64,000 bases of DNA from Urechis unicinctus (taxonomy: Eukaryota; Annelida; Polychaeta; Xenopneusta; Urechidae): positions 41,105,482 through 41,169,481 of the forward strand of contig CM067354.1 in assembly GCA_034190875.2 (NCBI GenBank). The letters are read 5' to 3'. A program made the translations under genes and the position numbers. Of the stretch, positions 1 to 11,216 are shown one piece after another. How positions within the stretch are numbered: position 1 is the stretch's first letter; each line of letters begins with the position of its first letter. The notes beneath the pieces are model-generated. The model ran no database searches. It was given only the letters and a program-made list of their open reading frames with translations, and was not told where the DNA came from.

Positions 1-2320
1 CGGTTATCCTTATATATAACAGGGCCTTCTGTGAATAGTTTTCCAGCTCGACAAAAACACATTACTTAGCCTGCTACTTGTAGGGTATATTGGCCAGCCT
101 CTACATCTGTAATAACCCAACTTGACCTAAAAGGAAGCCGTAAAAGCAGACATTAATTGGATTGCAACAGGATGCACACAAAGGGTTATTCACGTGCCGA
201 CGATATGCAACAATATTAGGCTTTCCAAGAAGTGTATAAGACGGATTATATGATGCAAGTATAGTGCAGGTGAACATAACGCCGTCTCATGCAACAAACA
301 TACGCCCCTCTGCTGTTTTGATATGTTTTTCGTTGTTCAAAATACAATTATAGCAGTTCTGAATGCTCTGAGAGGTGAAACAGGTTGATCTAATCCACTG
401 TGAAAGAACGAATAAACAATCGCTGAGCGCCCGTGTTCTGACTCTATGAACACCTTCGATAAATGTCAGAGCACTACCATTCTGACTGTCTTTGCTCTGA
501 TTCTATGAATGCATGAGTATCCACTCATTTGGGTCGGAACACGAACGTCTAAGCTCATATTCTTATAACGACGGTGCTCTGACGTCAATGTCAGTCATCG
601 GACGCTCTGATATCAGGTTCCATGACTTTCTACACACCTGTGTTTTGACTTCATGAACGCCTGCACTCTGAGTCTCTGTACGCATACAGTACAGTACATA
701 AGAATACTAGTGCACTTGTTTACAACCATAACAACAACCACTTCAGCCCTCCCGCAGTCTCCCCAGTAGCCGATAATATGCAGTTTGGTCCCGTCCTCAA
801 ATAATCTGACAACCATGCCCACCACCTTGCGCTTTGGATTTAACAAAGATTTTACCTGATGTGGATGCCACCTGTCACTATGACGCAAAATGTCCCGTGA
901 AACACAATAACATTAATCACTGATAAGGGCATCATTGCTTACTGATCACAAGGCACCAGAGCACAGGGTCAACGGGTGCATCACAATACAACGGATTCTA
1001 ATGACTTCAGTTGCGGAGAAAATCAAATCAAAGCTAAAATTTAGATTGATGGACATTGAGATAAGCACATTTGATACCAGTGAATTAGGATCAATTAGAA
1101 TATATTGTGATTAGAATTAAGGCCCTAGGTAATAATTGCGAATTTAATCGCCTGTCTCGATAATATATGTATTCACGACAAGGTTAATTTGATTACCTGA
1201 GTATAATCAACGACATGGATGGAGCGGTGCGCAGTATACAGAATATCAGAATACTGCTAATGTTCGCACTTCAAGAGACGCCCATCTTGCCTGCGTCATG
1301 TCAGCGGGACTGTGGAAAACACAAGCAATGGTGTGCATCTGCTATGGATGAAGAAGCTGGTACTGAGAACAGTGAGTGTGCACTGGGCGAGACATCCAGG
1401 CTGAACAACTTTATTTTTTTAGTTAAAAGTCTCTTAGGTGATGAGATTACGATTCGCCCACTCTAATAAGTAATCTTCGATCTGTCTTTCATCCTAATCA
1501 GTCAACCCCATTTGTCTTCAAGATAATGAAAATAATAAATTCAGGGGTGCGATCGTCTCGACCAACCAGAAGACTCCTTTTCTTCTACTTAAGCCGCAAG
1601 GGGCAGATCCCAGAAACGTGGGATCAATAGTAACATGTGCGTTACTTGATTTTAGGGTAGCGCCACCTGACGACGAGCATGTGTTTAACTCATTGGCATA
1701 CTGACCGCATAGCTAGTCGGAGTGAGCCATCTTAGCGTAAATTTAAGCTTTTTGCCAACAACCCAATACCTTTTTGGACAGATTAAGATATCCACGAGGG
1801 GTGTAGGTGGTGGTAACATTGAATTATTTCCGTACATATGGTATGCTTTAGGAACTCACTTTGTCAAAAATACGAAAAACGCCCAAATATGATAATTCTG
1901 ACTCCTTGGTTATATCATCAAGCAATAATTTTGCCTCTAAGTTTGCAGGTTATAAGACAAAATCTATAAACGAAGTCTACTGCACTATTATCGCACCGCC
2001 TTTCATATCAAGTGGACACGTGTAAACTTAGTGACCTTTTATGAAACACATTACCCATAACGCTATCGTATATTACTCAGGAATCTGCTGCTTAGGGAAG
2101 ACGTACATATCTATCATAACAAGTAAAGGAGAAGTATCTTCTAACATTTAATTCTCAACACAAATATATATGAGATCTTTGTATTGATCTTCTCACACCA
2201 AACCCATATGCTGTACGTCACTAGGGACAGTGCAGCTGTGAGCCAGCACCATATGGAATTCACAGATAAGACTTACATATGACATATCCACTGCCAAACG
2301 GTATGGTGTCGAGATAACAT
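1..2320. other. No supported gene
   Basis: Only short open frames without recognisable motifs are present. A minus-strand frame at 613-888 has a protein-like stretch (residues around LLNPKRKVVGMVVRLFEDG) and a possible splice donor (CAG/GTAAAA) near 854-860, but no start, acceptor or family could be assigned. Otherwise this is AT-rich intergenic sequence. Confidence 0.5.
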
Positions 2321-2346
2321 TCACAGGTCAAGTAGACGAAGTCGAT

Positions 2347-2878
2347 TTGTCACAGGCCCCTGATTTCAGTCCACTCTCTCCGTACAAGGAAGCAGCTATC
2401 GGTTATATCACGGGAAATGTGGTGAAGGTGGTTGAGCACCATATTCGTTGCGATATTTGTCTAACTGCTCTACATTTTGATGACGCCGGATATCCTGCAA
2501 ACTCGCTGGCACTTGTACATCGAACAAATCGAGGTGGACTGGTCAAGGCAGGTTACGGTGTGATCAGGGTGTGCAAAGAAACTGACAAATGCTTTTAGCA
2601 AACACTGAAGTTTACTGATGGCAAGCCACCCAGAAGGTCAAACTTCGTCGGAACAATAGTCACAGTGGTCCTGTACAACTTATCGTCCAGCCCACTTGTG
2701 TTCTCATCACTTACCGGCCACATGCTTGACTCCACCCCCGACTGTAATCACCTTATCCGACTCATTAAATGTATGTCTTCTTATTACTGTAAAATTCGCC
2801 TCGCATAGCAAAACTTCAAACCCAGAAAATCACTGGCGGGAGAGTCCTCAATCAGTACTCAAAACTCGTCTTATTTAA
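2347..2878 (+). pseudogene. P-element/THAP9-like transposase, C-terminal remnant
   Basis: One reading frame runs from 2347 through a TAG at 2596-2598 and on to about 2806. It resembles the C-terminal part of P-element/THAP9-type transposases. The pattern AIGYITGNVVK, then CDICLTAL (paired Cys), then NRGGLVK...VIRVCK corresponds to the family's Y-I-A-G-Y-V, Cys pair and R-GGL blocks. After the stop, the same frame gives a FSSLTGHML / NHLIRLIK / YYCKIRL block, as expected near the C-terminus. A frame change near 2806 is needed to reach the last residues (about 2878). The in-frame stop and absence of the catalytic N-terminal part show a dead fragment. The family call is from remembered motifs. 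Confidence 0.62.
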
Positions 2879-3460
2879 GCATTGATATGGATATACTTTT
2901 GTACCTGACGGAGGTGAAAGGCTCGGTTTCCTTATAAAAATTAAAAAAATAACTTTATTCATTTTTATTTATAAGAACATTTAACTAAAATATTTAAATA
3001 CGTGTATAATACTATGTTCACCATGTTTCTGCGGGTGATGATGCTTGTTTAATTATACTTTCCAACATGGTAAATCATGAGCATATGTTGATTAAAATGA
3101 AGCGTAAGACACATATATGAGTTTGATCTGAACTATCAAAGCCGTATTAATGCAACAACATACATATGTAGCATACCTGTTACAAAATTTAATCGCTGGT
3201 TAATTACAGTGCCTACTTATCATACCTACAATTATCATGTATCGATTCCTGCAAGAATCCCTGTTTTCACGATGCATCACAACTCATAACCTTACATACA
3301 ATCATAGCATCTAACAGCTCTTCAGTGTCACTACTGTTGTTTTATAAATTATACGGTTTTATAGCACCAAGCAGAAGAATCACACCCGCACGCCAAAGTT
3401 TTCAAATGATCACACCAGCCGGGACTATGCTACACGTGTTAATGTTTTGGTATTGACAAC
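2879..3460. other. No gene seen
   Basis: AT-rich sequence without coding signs. The final bases lead into a TTGACAACATGGCGGC block that looks like a promoter-proximal start (next entry). Confidence 0.4.
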
Positions 3461-3598
3461 ATGGCGGCTCTTGACTGGCTGTTGGCTTCATTATCCAGAG
3501 GCAGCCCAAGCCGTGTCCGCGATCAAGGTATTCTTATAGATCAGCTGGTGGGTAGATGGGGAGAGGTTCTGTATCAAGCCGTAGCGAACGAATCATAA
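3461..3598 (+). CDS. Possible short ORF or first coding exon, unidentified
   Basis: An ATG in an excellent initiation context, which also matches the YY1-type motif AACATGGCGGC often found at animal transcription starts, opens a 45-codon frame (MAALDWLLASLSRGSPSRVR...) ending at TAA 3596-3598. A possible donor CAG-CTG/GTGGGT inside it could make this the first exon of a longer gene, but I found no downstream exon in the next kilobases. No family is recognised. The case rests only on start context and reading frame, so it may be non-coding. Confidence 0.25.
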   Translation: MAALDWLLASLSRGSPSRVRDQGILIDQLVGRWGEVLYQAVANES

Positions 3599-5025
3599 AG
3601 GTCTGTCATAACGTATTTTTCATTATGACTATCATATAGTTTCTGGTATATTAAGTTCAAATATTTTGGCGACATATTAAATATACGTATAGTTACAATC
3701 TCGTATCACTGGTGATTGGTTTGAATCTAATTCCTTATTGTAATTAGCCATATTGTACTATGTAGTCTTTGGTGTCAGCATATACGTTCATGTTCAACCC
3801 TAACTCTGCTCGGACGTGTCCTAAAATTGTCCCATCCACCGGCCTGTAGACACCCATACCAAGCATATATATACACTTGGACAGTCTTTAATGCTCGCAT
3901 CACAACAACAACTTTAATCCACAGCCAGTGAATAAATACATGGTACAGCATCGGTTGCTTATTCACTATAGATGTTGGTCTTTAATATTTACTTCACCAC
4001 GATTTTTCTAAGAAAATGGTATCACAATCTCCTTAACAAAGAATAATTCGCATGTTTTGCTTTATCTCTAACTTGCTGTATTGTTAAGAATATCGAAAAC
4101 GTTCAGTGATGGGATCTCAACATTCAGAGGATAACCACTTTACAACCATCAAAACTTTATTTTTAGATATATAAAATGTGATGCCGTTGATGATATCAGC
4201 TTATGACATGGGTGCTGAATTGATCGTTAATATAAACACATTTGCGGATAAAATAACTTTGTTCAAGGTGTTTGGTCATAATTCTATATTTTTAATTGTT
4301 AAGAATCGTCATCTTCCACTTCCAACTGCCCCAAATTTTACATCTCATTGACAATTAGTCATTGTAATTAAATAAGGATAGCTCAAGAGCTGATTAAATC
4401 TTATTTGTTCTTGTAGCTTCTTCTCTATTACAACTTTTGCTGACCAAACAGCAATGACCATTTATCTCTTGAAAGTTTACCTTACCTTTCTACCATGGGC
4501 ACTAACTCATTTTCATAGTTCTTTCTAGATATTCAATGTTGATAATTTAAATATTTCTTTTGCATGTTCCATCTCTGTGACGAATCATAAAACAAGCACG
4601 GGTTCGGGGCGCTATTCTGATACCGTTATGACATGTTATGGGCGTTGCGTTATGTGATGGTGTTGCATGGGATCATCTTGACGGTATGACTCCGTTCGCG
4701 CTCGCATAGTCGCTGCAAACATTTTCTAGCACTAATAAATCACAGCAGTTCGGTTTACAGAATGGAGCCGCAGGGTTAATTGGTCACACTAACAGGCTTA
4801 CAACAATCTTAATTACGTATTGAAAAAAGTATTAATCCACACGATTCTGAATGTTGTCCCCATCGGCTGAGTCGTTGGGTGGGTGTACAATTCTTGCACT
4901 TCGACAAACATCTCGACAAACATCTCGACAAACATCGTCGAATACTTCTATATCATGCAACGTCAGCATTATATTTGTTCCGTGCATACAAAATACAAAT
5001 ACGCGGCGGTTGTGTTATTAGCCTC
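3599..5025. other. No gene seen
   Basis: AT-rich intergenic sequence. A short local direct repeat of a CTCGACAAACAT unit occurs near 4900-4940. No coding or RNA feature could be supported. Confidence 0.45.
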
Positions 5026-5628
5026 CTAGGTCGTGGATTTCGCATACTTTCCTTCTGTGTCTTTACGACGATGCTTTCTCTCTTTTAGCTTGTCATTCTC
5101 CTGAAGTGTTCCTTTGACTGACGCATTCAGTTGGAAGCCGTCGCTTTTCAAGGAGACGTCCGCGTCACGGGACTGTGATCCATCAGCTTCGTGGACCGCC
5201 GATAGACGCCTCATCTCCATGCTTCTTCCCGGTGACGATGTCGCCTTGGACTTCTCAAAGGCGATAAAATTGTCATAGATCTCCGGCAATTTCACAATGG
5301 CTGGTTGGAATATGGGTTTACCATTCTGTGACATATTTTTGTTCTTGGGTGTTTTTGCAGCCACTGAGGAGACAGATCTGTTACTGCCCTGCGATGCTCT
5401 TGGATCGAGATTCATGTCGAGGCTCGCTCTGAGGACAGGAAGGAAGTGCAAATCGTCACGTGAGCCGGAGAGTTGCATCATATCATCGAGAGCGAGGCTC
5501 ACCTCTACTGAATATGAGAAGTGATAGTCCATTTTTGTGCCAAAACTAATATTGTCAGAAGAATTGCCCCGATTGATTCGGCCAGGCGGTGAGTTCAGGT
5601 CGTCAGCGTTGCGCTGTGGATTCGGCAT
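5026..5628 (-). CDS. Unidentified 200-residue hydrophilic protein or exon
   Basis: An uninterrupted frame starts at ATG 5628 and ends just upstream of 5026. Composition looks like real protein rather than chance: rich in Ser, Asp, Lys and Asn, with a central segment (IFQPAIVKLPEIYDNFIAFEKSK) and a basic C-terminus (KLKERKHRRKDTEGKYAK). There is no signal peptide, membrane segment or known domain; most of it is probably disordered. It could be a single-exon gene or the last exon of a longer minus-strand gene, and no splice site was chosen. Its composition is similar in kind to the Ser-rich protein at 54.8-56.1 kb, but I see no alignable similarity. Confidence 0.45.
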   Translation of the reverse strand: MPNPQRNADDLNSPPGRINRGNSSDNISFGTKMDYHFSYSVEVSLALDDMMQLSGSRDDLHFLPVLRASLDMNLDPRASQGSNRSVSSVAAKTPKNKNMSQNGKPIFQPAIVKLPEIYDNFIAFEKSKATSSPGRSMEMRRLSAVHEADGSQSRDADVSLKSDGFQLNASVKGTLQENDKLKERKHRRKDTEGKYAKSTT

Positions 5629-7912
5629 AGAGACGTTTCAGTTACCTATTCAATACAACCCGAGATAGACACGTATATTCTACGTCTTAGAGAAAAGCAG
5701 TCCTGATGGTAGTAAAGTCATTGCAATATTCGGTCGCATGCGTACAAGATGCACGGCAAACACCACCCTTGTCTTCCTGAAATACCACAACGATGTTTAT
5801 CCGTCAAAAACAGGCAACCACAGTCTATGCAAGCAAATGGTCACTCGTCAACAATTAACAAGATACCACGGTTCCGATGCCAAACTTCCGCTATCAGAGA
5901 TTGCAGCTAGCACGGCGCCTGTGTAAGAAATAAGCTTACATTGCTTCAATTCATCATATGTGACGTTAACTTGATCCTGGCATTATCGCAGCCTATGAAA
6001 TCTACTGGCTGGGTATCTGCCGTTCCATCCACAACATGCAGCCGTACATGTGATGGAAGTCTCCCCACCTATACGAATATAGAAGTGAACACAGACACAT
6101 GGATGTTTCTTTGTTGAAAGCGTCTTCCTAACCGTCTTGCGCCGATGCGTTTTAGCGGGTGAGGGAAGAATTTTCTTTTGTCTGGTGCGTGCTGGTCAGT
6201 GTGTTTATCGATTGAACCTGATCACGTGACACAAACACATACGCGACTTATCTACGAAAGAGAAATTTACTGGAAATTTTAAGGGGGTATGTTATGTGGT
6301 AATACATATGTATTGTGATAAGTTAACCGATCATGTCAAGCCGATTTTTCAATCTAAGTCCCACCATGTTGGTGGATATCGTTGGAAATTCATAGCAATA
6401 ATAGCGAGGATGGTACTGCAACTTCACGGAATAGGTGCTGATATTATCATCGCCAACACTGACACTTCCACAGCTTCTTGTTATGATATAATTATTTGTC
6501 ATGATGATCGATCGCGTTTAATTAAGTAATTAAGGTCTGACGGATCCGCCATGAGGTATCAATCGTAGCAGGTCTATTAACATTAATGAAAGACAATGAC
6601 CGTTATTTCATATGGACGGGCTTGGCGAATAAAGATACATGAATCATACAACATCGTTGGTTATTCGACCATAGTTTGTCTAATTTTCAACTATAGTTTG
6701 ACTCGATTTGGTTTAATTTATGAATGAAGAACACTGATGCTTTCATGTTGAAACTGATAGCCCAGCACGCATGCGCCAACAAGCCAAAGGAATTCATGCC
6801 AAATTTCATGAATAAATCACGCTACATGGCTGGTGCAATCAATATACTAAACCACACTGACGTGTTCTGACCACGTGAAATACAAACATGAGCTGAGTTA
6901 TTTATGCTAGCTTAATGGAAGACTGAACAAGACATTAATCGACTATACAAGCCCATCACAGTAAGTCTCGCCAAACTAACATCAGACAGTGGTGCAAAAG
7001 TCGGTAATCAATGCTGAAGGTCCGACATAGGTGCCGCAAGTTGTGCACTGGCGTCGATAGTCGGACAGTGCTGCCGAAAGCCTCCCCCTCCCTTTCCATA
7101 GGGATCGAGTGATTAACGCATGTATTGTTAAGATGTAAGATATTACAATTAAATGTTTTAAGCAGGGCACTGCACTGAACAGTTATATATTGTCGCAAGA
7201 CACCAATGCTTAAAGATGCATTTTTTGAAAAAAATGACATGCGGTTTTTTTGCTCCATTTAATAGAACAACTCTTTTGGAACCCATATAACCATTTTGCG
7301 GACTAGTTCAACGCTATATCGTCGATTACACCGAATCGAAATCTGTCGGCCACACCCATGTTTACAAACATGAGCACATGTCGATGGGAAAATGACGCAT
7401 GCGTATTGAAGGGTCATTTGTTGACAACACATAGTCGTGACGTCACGCGCAGCGCAGATTCGATAGAAGGTGGAAACGCATGCAACCGAAATGGTGAGTG
7501 TTTTGATTCCTACATTTCTCTTCTTTCTTTGATTGGAGTTTTCGAATGTTGTATATAAAAAAGAACCCGCCTCAATAAAGTGAACACTATCAGTACAATA
7601 GATTACCGTAAATTTAACAACAGATAGCCTGCGAACGAACCCTGAGGTAGCCCTTAGACTTAGTATATTTATACTGAGGCTGCGCATGTTCAAGCGTAAT
7701 AAAAACGATATTCTTGACTAGTCTTTCACGTTTTGGAGTGTAAGTAAAGCCGTGACTCTTGTTCGAAGTTTGATTATTTCTTATGCAATTATCGGTGCTT
7801 TTTCATAGCAAACTATTGGAGTATTCCTGAATGAACTCATAAATTGTATTATAAATCAAGGGACTGGGGTCTCCCTCATGACGTCTACTTTATCTGGTTA
7901 TAGTGAACTGAA
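5629..7912. other. No supported gene
   Basis: Several short open frames occur on both strands (for example 7259-7693 minus) but none shows domain motifs, sensible composition or splice partners. Treated as intergenic sequence. Confidence 0.45.
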
Positions 7913-8003
7913 ACAGGGATTTGAATAGGCTGGCGGGTCGCTATCTTCTATGCATACATAAACCCTACAGAGAAGATAACGCCCAGCCAATGCAAATCCC
8001 TGT
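7913..8003. mobile_element. 91-bp hairpin element (MITE-like)
   Basis: The two halves form a long inverted repeat. The left arm starts ACAGGGATTTG and runs through GGCTGGCGGG..GCTATCTTCT; the right arm, read on the other strand, starts ACAGGGATTTGCATTGGC and runs through ..TTATCTTCTCTG. Arms are about 35 bp with a short loop. The motif ACTGAAA occurs just outside each end, offset by three bases on the right, a possible but imperfect target duplication. A single arm of the same family is at 13196-13238, so this is a dispersed repeat. Confidence 0.6.
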
Positions 8004-8160
8004 GTACTGAAACGTCAATGCTAGGAGTTTGGGGTGGTATGTATCATCGTATGGGTTTGGCTGACTTTTGCAGGCTTTTGGCTCAAACACTGTAACATTA
8101 TTGATTGAATTATTCTTGTCATGTTCATTCATTGATTAAATTGAACCAACCCACTTTCAA

Positions 8161-9240
8161 ATGTAAAGGAAATCAAAATGCCAAGGAGGGGATCACATAC
8201 AAGAAGAGGCAGTGGAAGGGGTCATGGTACAGATTCTGACAACATGTGTGGAATTGAGGTTGATTCCTTTATTATTTGATTCTTATCAAGGGTATTTTAT
8301 TGAACTCAATACACCCATTATGACTGGGAAGGATGTGTTTAATGGTTTGAAATTGTTCACCATGACACAGGTGTCCAAGTTGGTGGAGGTTGCAGACAAG
8401 CCTGAAGAGGTGGCAGAGGAGCCCCACCTTCTTCAAACAAGGTACTTTTGCGCTTGCCTTACCTAATTGAATCACTTTGTCAGTAAATAGGTCCAATGTT
8501 GAACTATCGAACCATAAATTTCCATTGGTTCTCATTTGTTTGTAGACCTCGACAGGCCGAAAGCGAGTCAATCTTGTTTGCAGTGGCTACCTTTGCAACA
8601 CACCAATAACTAACCAGACCCTACAGCAGAGTAGAGTGACTGCTAAATCTTTAGAGCTGTCACAGAAGGAGAAAATGAAGGTATTGTACAACTCAGCATT
8701 TAAAACACTTCAGCTGCTCCAAAAACCTTCTTGCAATTTTGGTCACAGAGAGAGATTTGTATTGGAGATATTCAATCCATCAAAAAGAAGACTTTTGATT
8801 ACTCATATTTTCAGAATTTAGTGCGGTGGCTGGATTTGGATGGGGTGGGTCAGTTGCTGGTTAGAAAGACAGCCACAGTTTGCGCTTACAATCACCCGAC
8901 AACCCACACCGCCGAAAGAAGGATTCCACCCTCCATCAACTACCACTTCCCCAGACTGTTGCATCTGCCTTCAATGTAGGGAAATGCCTCCCCCTGTGGA
9001 GGGCAATGGTGCACTAACAGCCCAGACTTTTGCACATATGCACTACCTCAGATGGAAGGAGTTGTGCTTGACCCGATGGTCATTGAGGTTATTAACAGGT
9101 ACCGGGTGGACTTGCTATGGGATGCGGTTGTCGACGACAAAAAAAAAAGATGCTTAGACACGGCGCCTATCAGCAATTGGTTTAGTGGATTCATGTATTT
9201 TTGGAGGAGTGCAACAGGAGGGTAACTCCGGTTGTGTAAG
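8161..9240 (+). pseudogene. Degenerate transposon-like ORF fragments
   Basis: Protein-like pieces alternate between frames. An ATG near 8178 opens a basic Arg/Gly-rich start (MPRRGSHTRRGSGRG). Around 8300-8450 is LKLFTMTQVSKLVEVADKPEEVAEEP. Around 8960-9225 a frame change joins VASAFNVGKCLPLWRAMV to a longer run with NRYRVDLLWDAVVDD and APISNWFSGFMYFW. The order is what a gag-like or transposon-encoded ORF leaves after several indels. I cannot name the family, and a decayed host exon set is not excluded. Confidence 0.35.
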
Positions 9241-10433
9241 GAAGATCAGAGACCTCTTCCGTAACAAGTATTGACAGTATACAGGCTTAATACAAAATAG
9301 GTTTTGGTAATATACTAAGCCTAAATGTTTTAATTTTTAATTTTAATCCGGAAATATCACATTGTTCTGATTGGTATTTTTGTGTAGATTATAAATTGCT
9401 TAGTCTTACAAAACATGTGGTATTATTGTTCTGAACATTTTTGCTTCAACAATCTGATAACTTATTGTCTATATGTTTTATGGAATGAGCATTCATATAT
9501 TAGTAAATTTTTTCGTCTCTCAAACACAGAAGAAAAGAATTATGCACACATTATTTTGCCAATTAGTCATGACACTTATCTTCAGATTTGACTTTTTATG
9601 TTCATAATTCTAGCCCTGATAAAAAAAGAAGTGACATTAAAATGAGTTCATGTATTATTTATTTGCCAATTACATGAGTTCTTCTATTACAGTTTGGATT
9701 TACAGACAAAAGAATGTGACTAATAAAATATTTGTACATTTCAACAAAAACAAATTTCCAAATCATATTTTTAATCAAAATGAGACTCCTGCAACTGTTT
9801 CTTGGGTAGATGGCCTGGCACAGGAGCAATGTTCAAACTGATTTTGCGGGGTCATCAGCAGAGCATTGTGGGTGTTGTTGTGATTGCTGTCGCATTGCTT
9901 GGGCCTAAAGATTTCTGTCATCATATCTGGTATATGGGCGCAAGTCTTGGCCTCTAAACCGATGACCACGTCTTTGACTGCTTGTTGAAGTGATTGCTGT
10001 ACCTGTAACACAACAAATGGCATTATATGGCCAAATAGCTAGAACACATTACATGTGCAGCATCAGTATTTTGTTTTTCTGATAGGACATTTAGTCAGTG
10101 TGTAGTTGAGTGGACATGAGAGACTTACATTGGCTGACCAACCCTACTTGAGTGCATATGCCTGTTGTGGTCCATTGTCACAACTTGACTGCAGGCAAGG
10201 TTAGACGAAAACTTGATCACCAGCCATTGAATTAGGGTCAAGAGGATGCAATAATTTCTCTACCTGAAATTTACAAATTAAGTAAGGTATGTTTGCAACA
10301 ACAATTTACAAATCTAAATGGTGCAATGGACTCACAATAGGCCCTTAGATTTTATTTAATCGGTGACATTTACACAAGTCGATTCAATACAGACCGATTC
10401 GATAGCAGGGTATTCATAATACAACGAGATTAC
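9241..10433. other. No clear gene; one unassigned minus ORF
   Basis: AT-rich sequence. A minus-strand frame at 9775-10023 (82 codons, with QQSLQQAVKDVVIGLEAK and a Cys/His-containing tail) is protein-like but has no recognised family or splice partners. It may belong to the same decayed transposon as the fragments just upstream. Confidence 0.35.
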
Positions 10434-10487
10434 TAGCTCCGGTCATAACGGTAACATGAATTTATACGCAGACGTCTTGTAGGGCTA
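10434..10487 (-). mobile_element. 54-bp TAGC-family mini-element with 9-bp TSD
   Basis: The element begins TAGCTCCGGTCATAACGG and ends GACGTCTTGTAGGGCTA. It is bracketed by perfect 9-bp direct repeats CGAGATTAC (10425-10433 and 10488-10496). It is the reverse complement of the unit at 11158-11216 with a few differences. Only the terminal TAGC/GCTA bases and weak similarity beyond are shared by the two ends. No coding capacity. Confidence 0.85.
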
Positions 10488-10496
10488 CGAGATTAC

Positions 10497-11148
10497 TTAC
10501 ATGTCCAGCAAAACTTTGCAGCTTCTTCGTTGGTCACACTCCTCACTTCCCTGAATGCCTATCTTAAGACACCCTCGTGTTAGACCGCAGCTGGTCTAGC
10601 TCCCGCTTCCTTCTCTTAGTTGTTAAATCTATAAAACAGCTTCTTTCTCCCTCCACCTTTTCTTCGTTTCTTGGTTTGATCGTCCTTTATCGCAATGAAA
10701 ATAGCGCAAACTAAACACCCGCCGGCGGCAATCGGCACAGAGTGATGACGTTTCTGCGCTTCCGGAATTAATAATACATGAGCTTCCAAATATGGTCTAT
10801 TCTTGGCTGGAAGTGAAAAATAAGGAATTGAAGGTTTATTCACGAACAACAAGAAATATATACGGCCATTCCAACTTTGGAATCCGGATATCAGCACCAT
10901 TTAGGGTACTCTTGCAGTTAGCAACTTTTTTTTTCGATTCGATTTTTTTGAAAAAATGCACCTTATTATTCTAGACCAGTACATCTTAACAACAGCAATT
11001 TATTGTTCCAAAACACTATAGCTTATTGACATAAATATAATGTAACATGACACTTCAGCTAATTGCCAGCAATATATTGTTTTATGACATTATTGCTGAA
11101 CGATAGAAATATATTAATGCTTGGCACTAGACTAATTGACAGTAGTAT
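10497..11148. other. Sequence between two mini-elements; no gene
   Basis: No supported gene. The second half is AT-rich with several near-palindromic CAATATATTG-type motifs. A short basic minus-strand frame near 10620-10690 (KKRRKGGGRKK) has no assignable function. Confidence 0.4.
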
Positions 11149-11157
11149 ATTGCCAAT

Positions 11158-11216
11158 TAGCCCTACAAGACGTCAGTAGTCGGTATAAATTCATGTTACC
11201 GTTATGACCGGAGCTA
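11158..11216 (+). mobile_element. 59-bp TAGC-family mini-element with 9-bp TSD
   Basis: Begins TAGCCCTACAAGACGTC, contains TATAAATTCATGTTACCG and ends TGACCGGAGCTA. Perfect 9-bp direct repeats ATTGCCAAT flank it (11149-11157 and 11217-11225). It lies directly upstream of the transposase frame, and the ATG of its TTATGACC segment is the first in-frame ATG of that frame. Confidence 0.87.

Noticed and set aside
10434-11216. A single 780-bp inverted-repeat element bounded by the two TAGC units
   Set aside because: Each unit has its own perfect but different 9-bp duplication, so they are two separate insertions.
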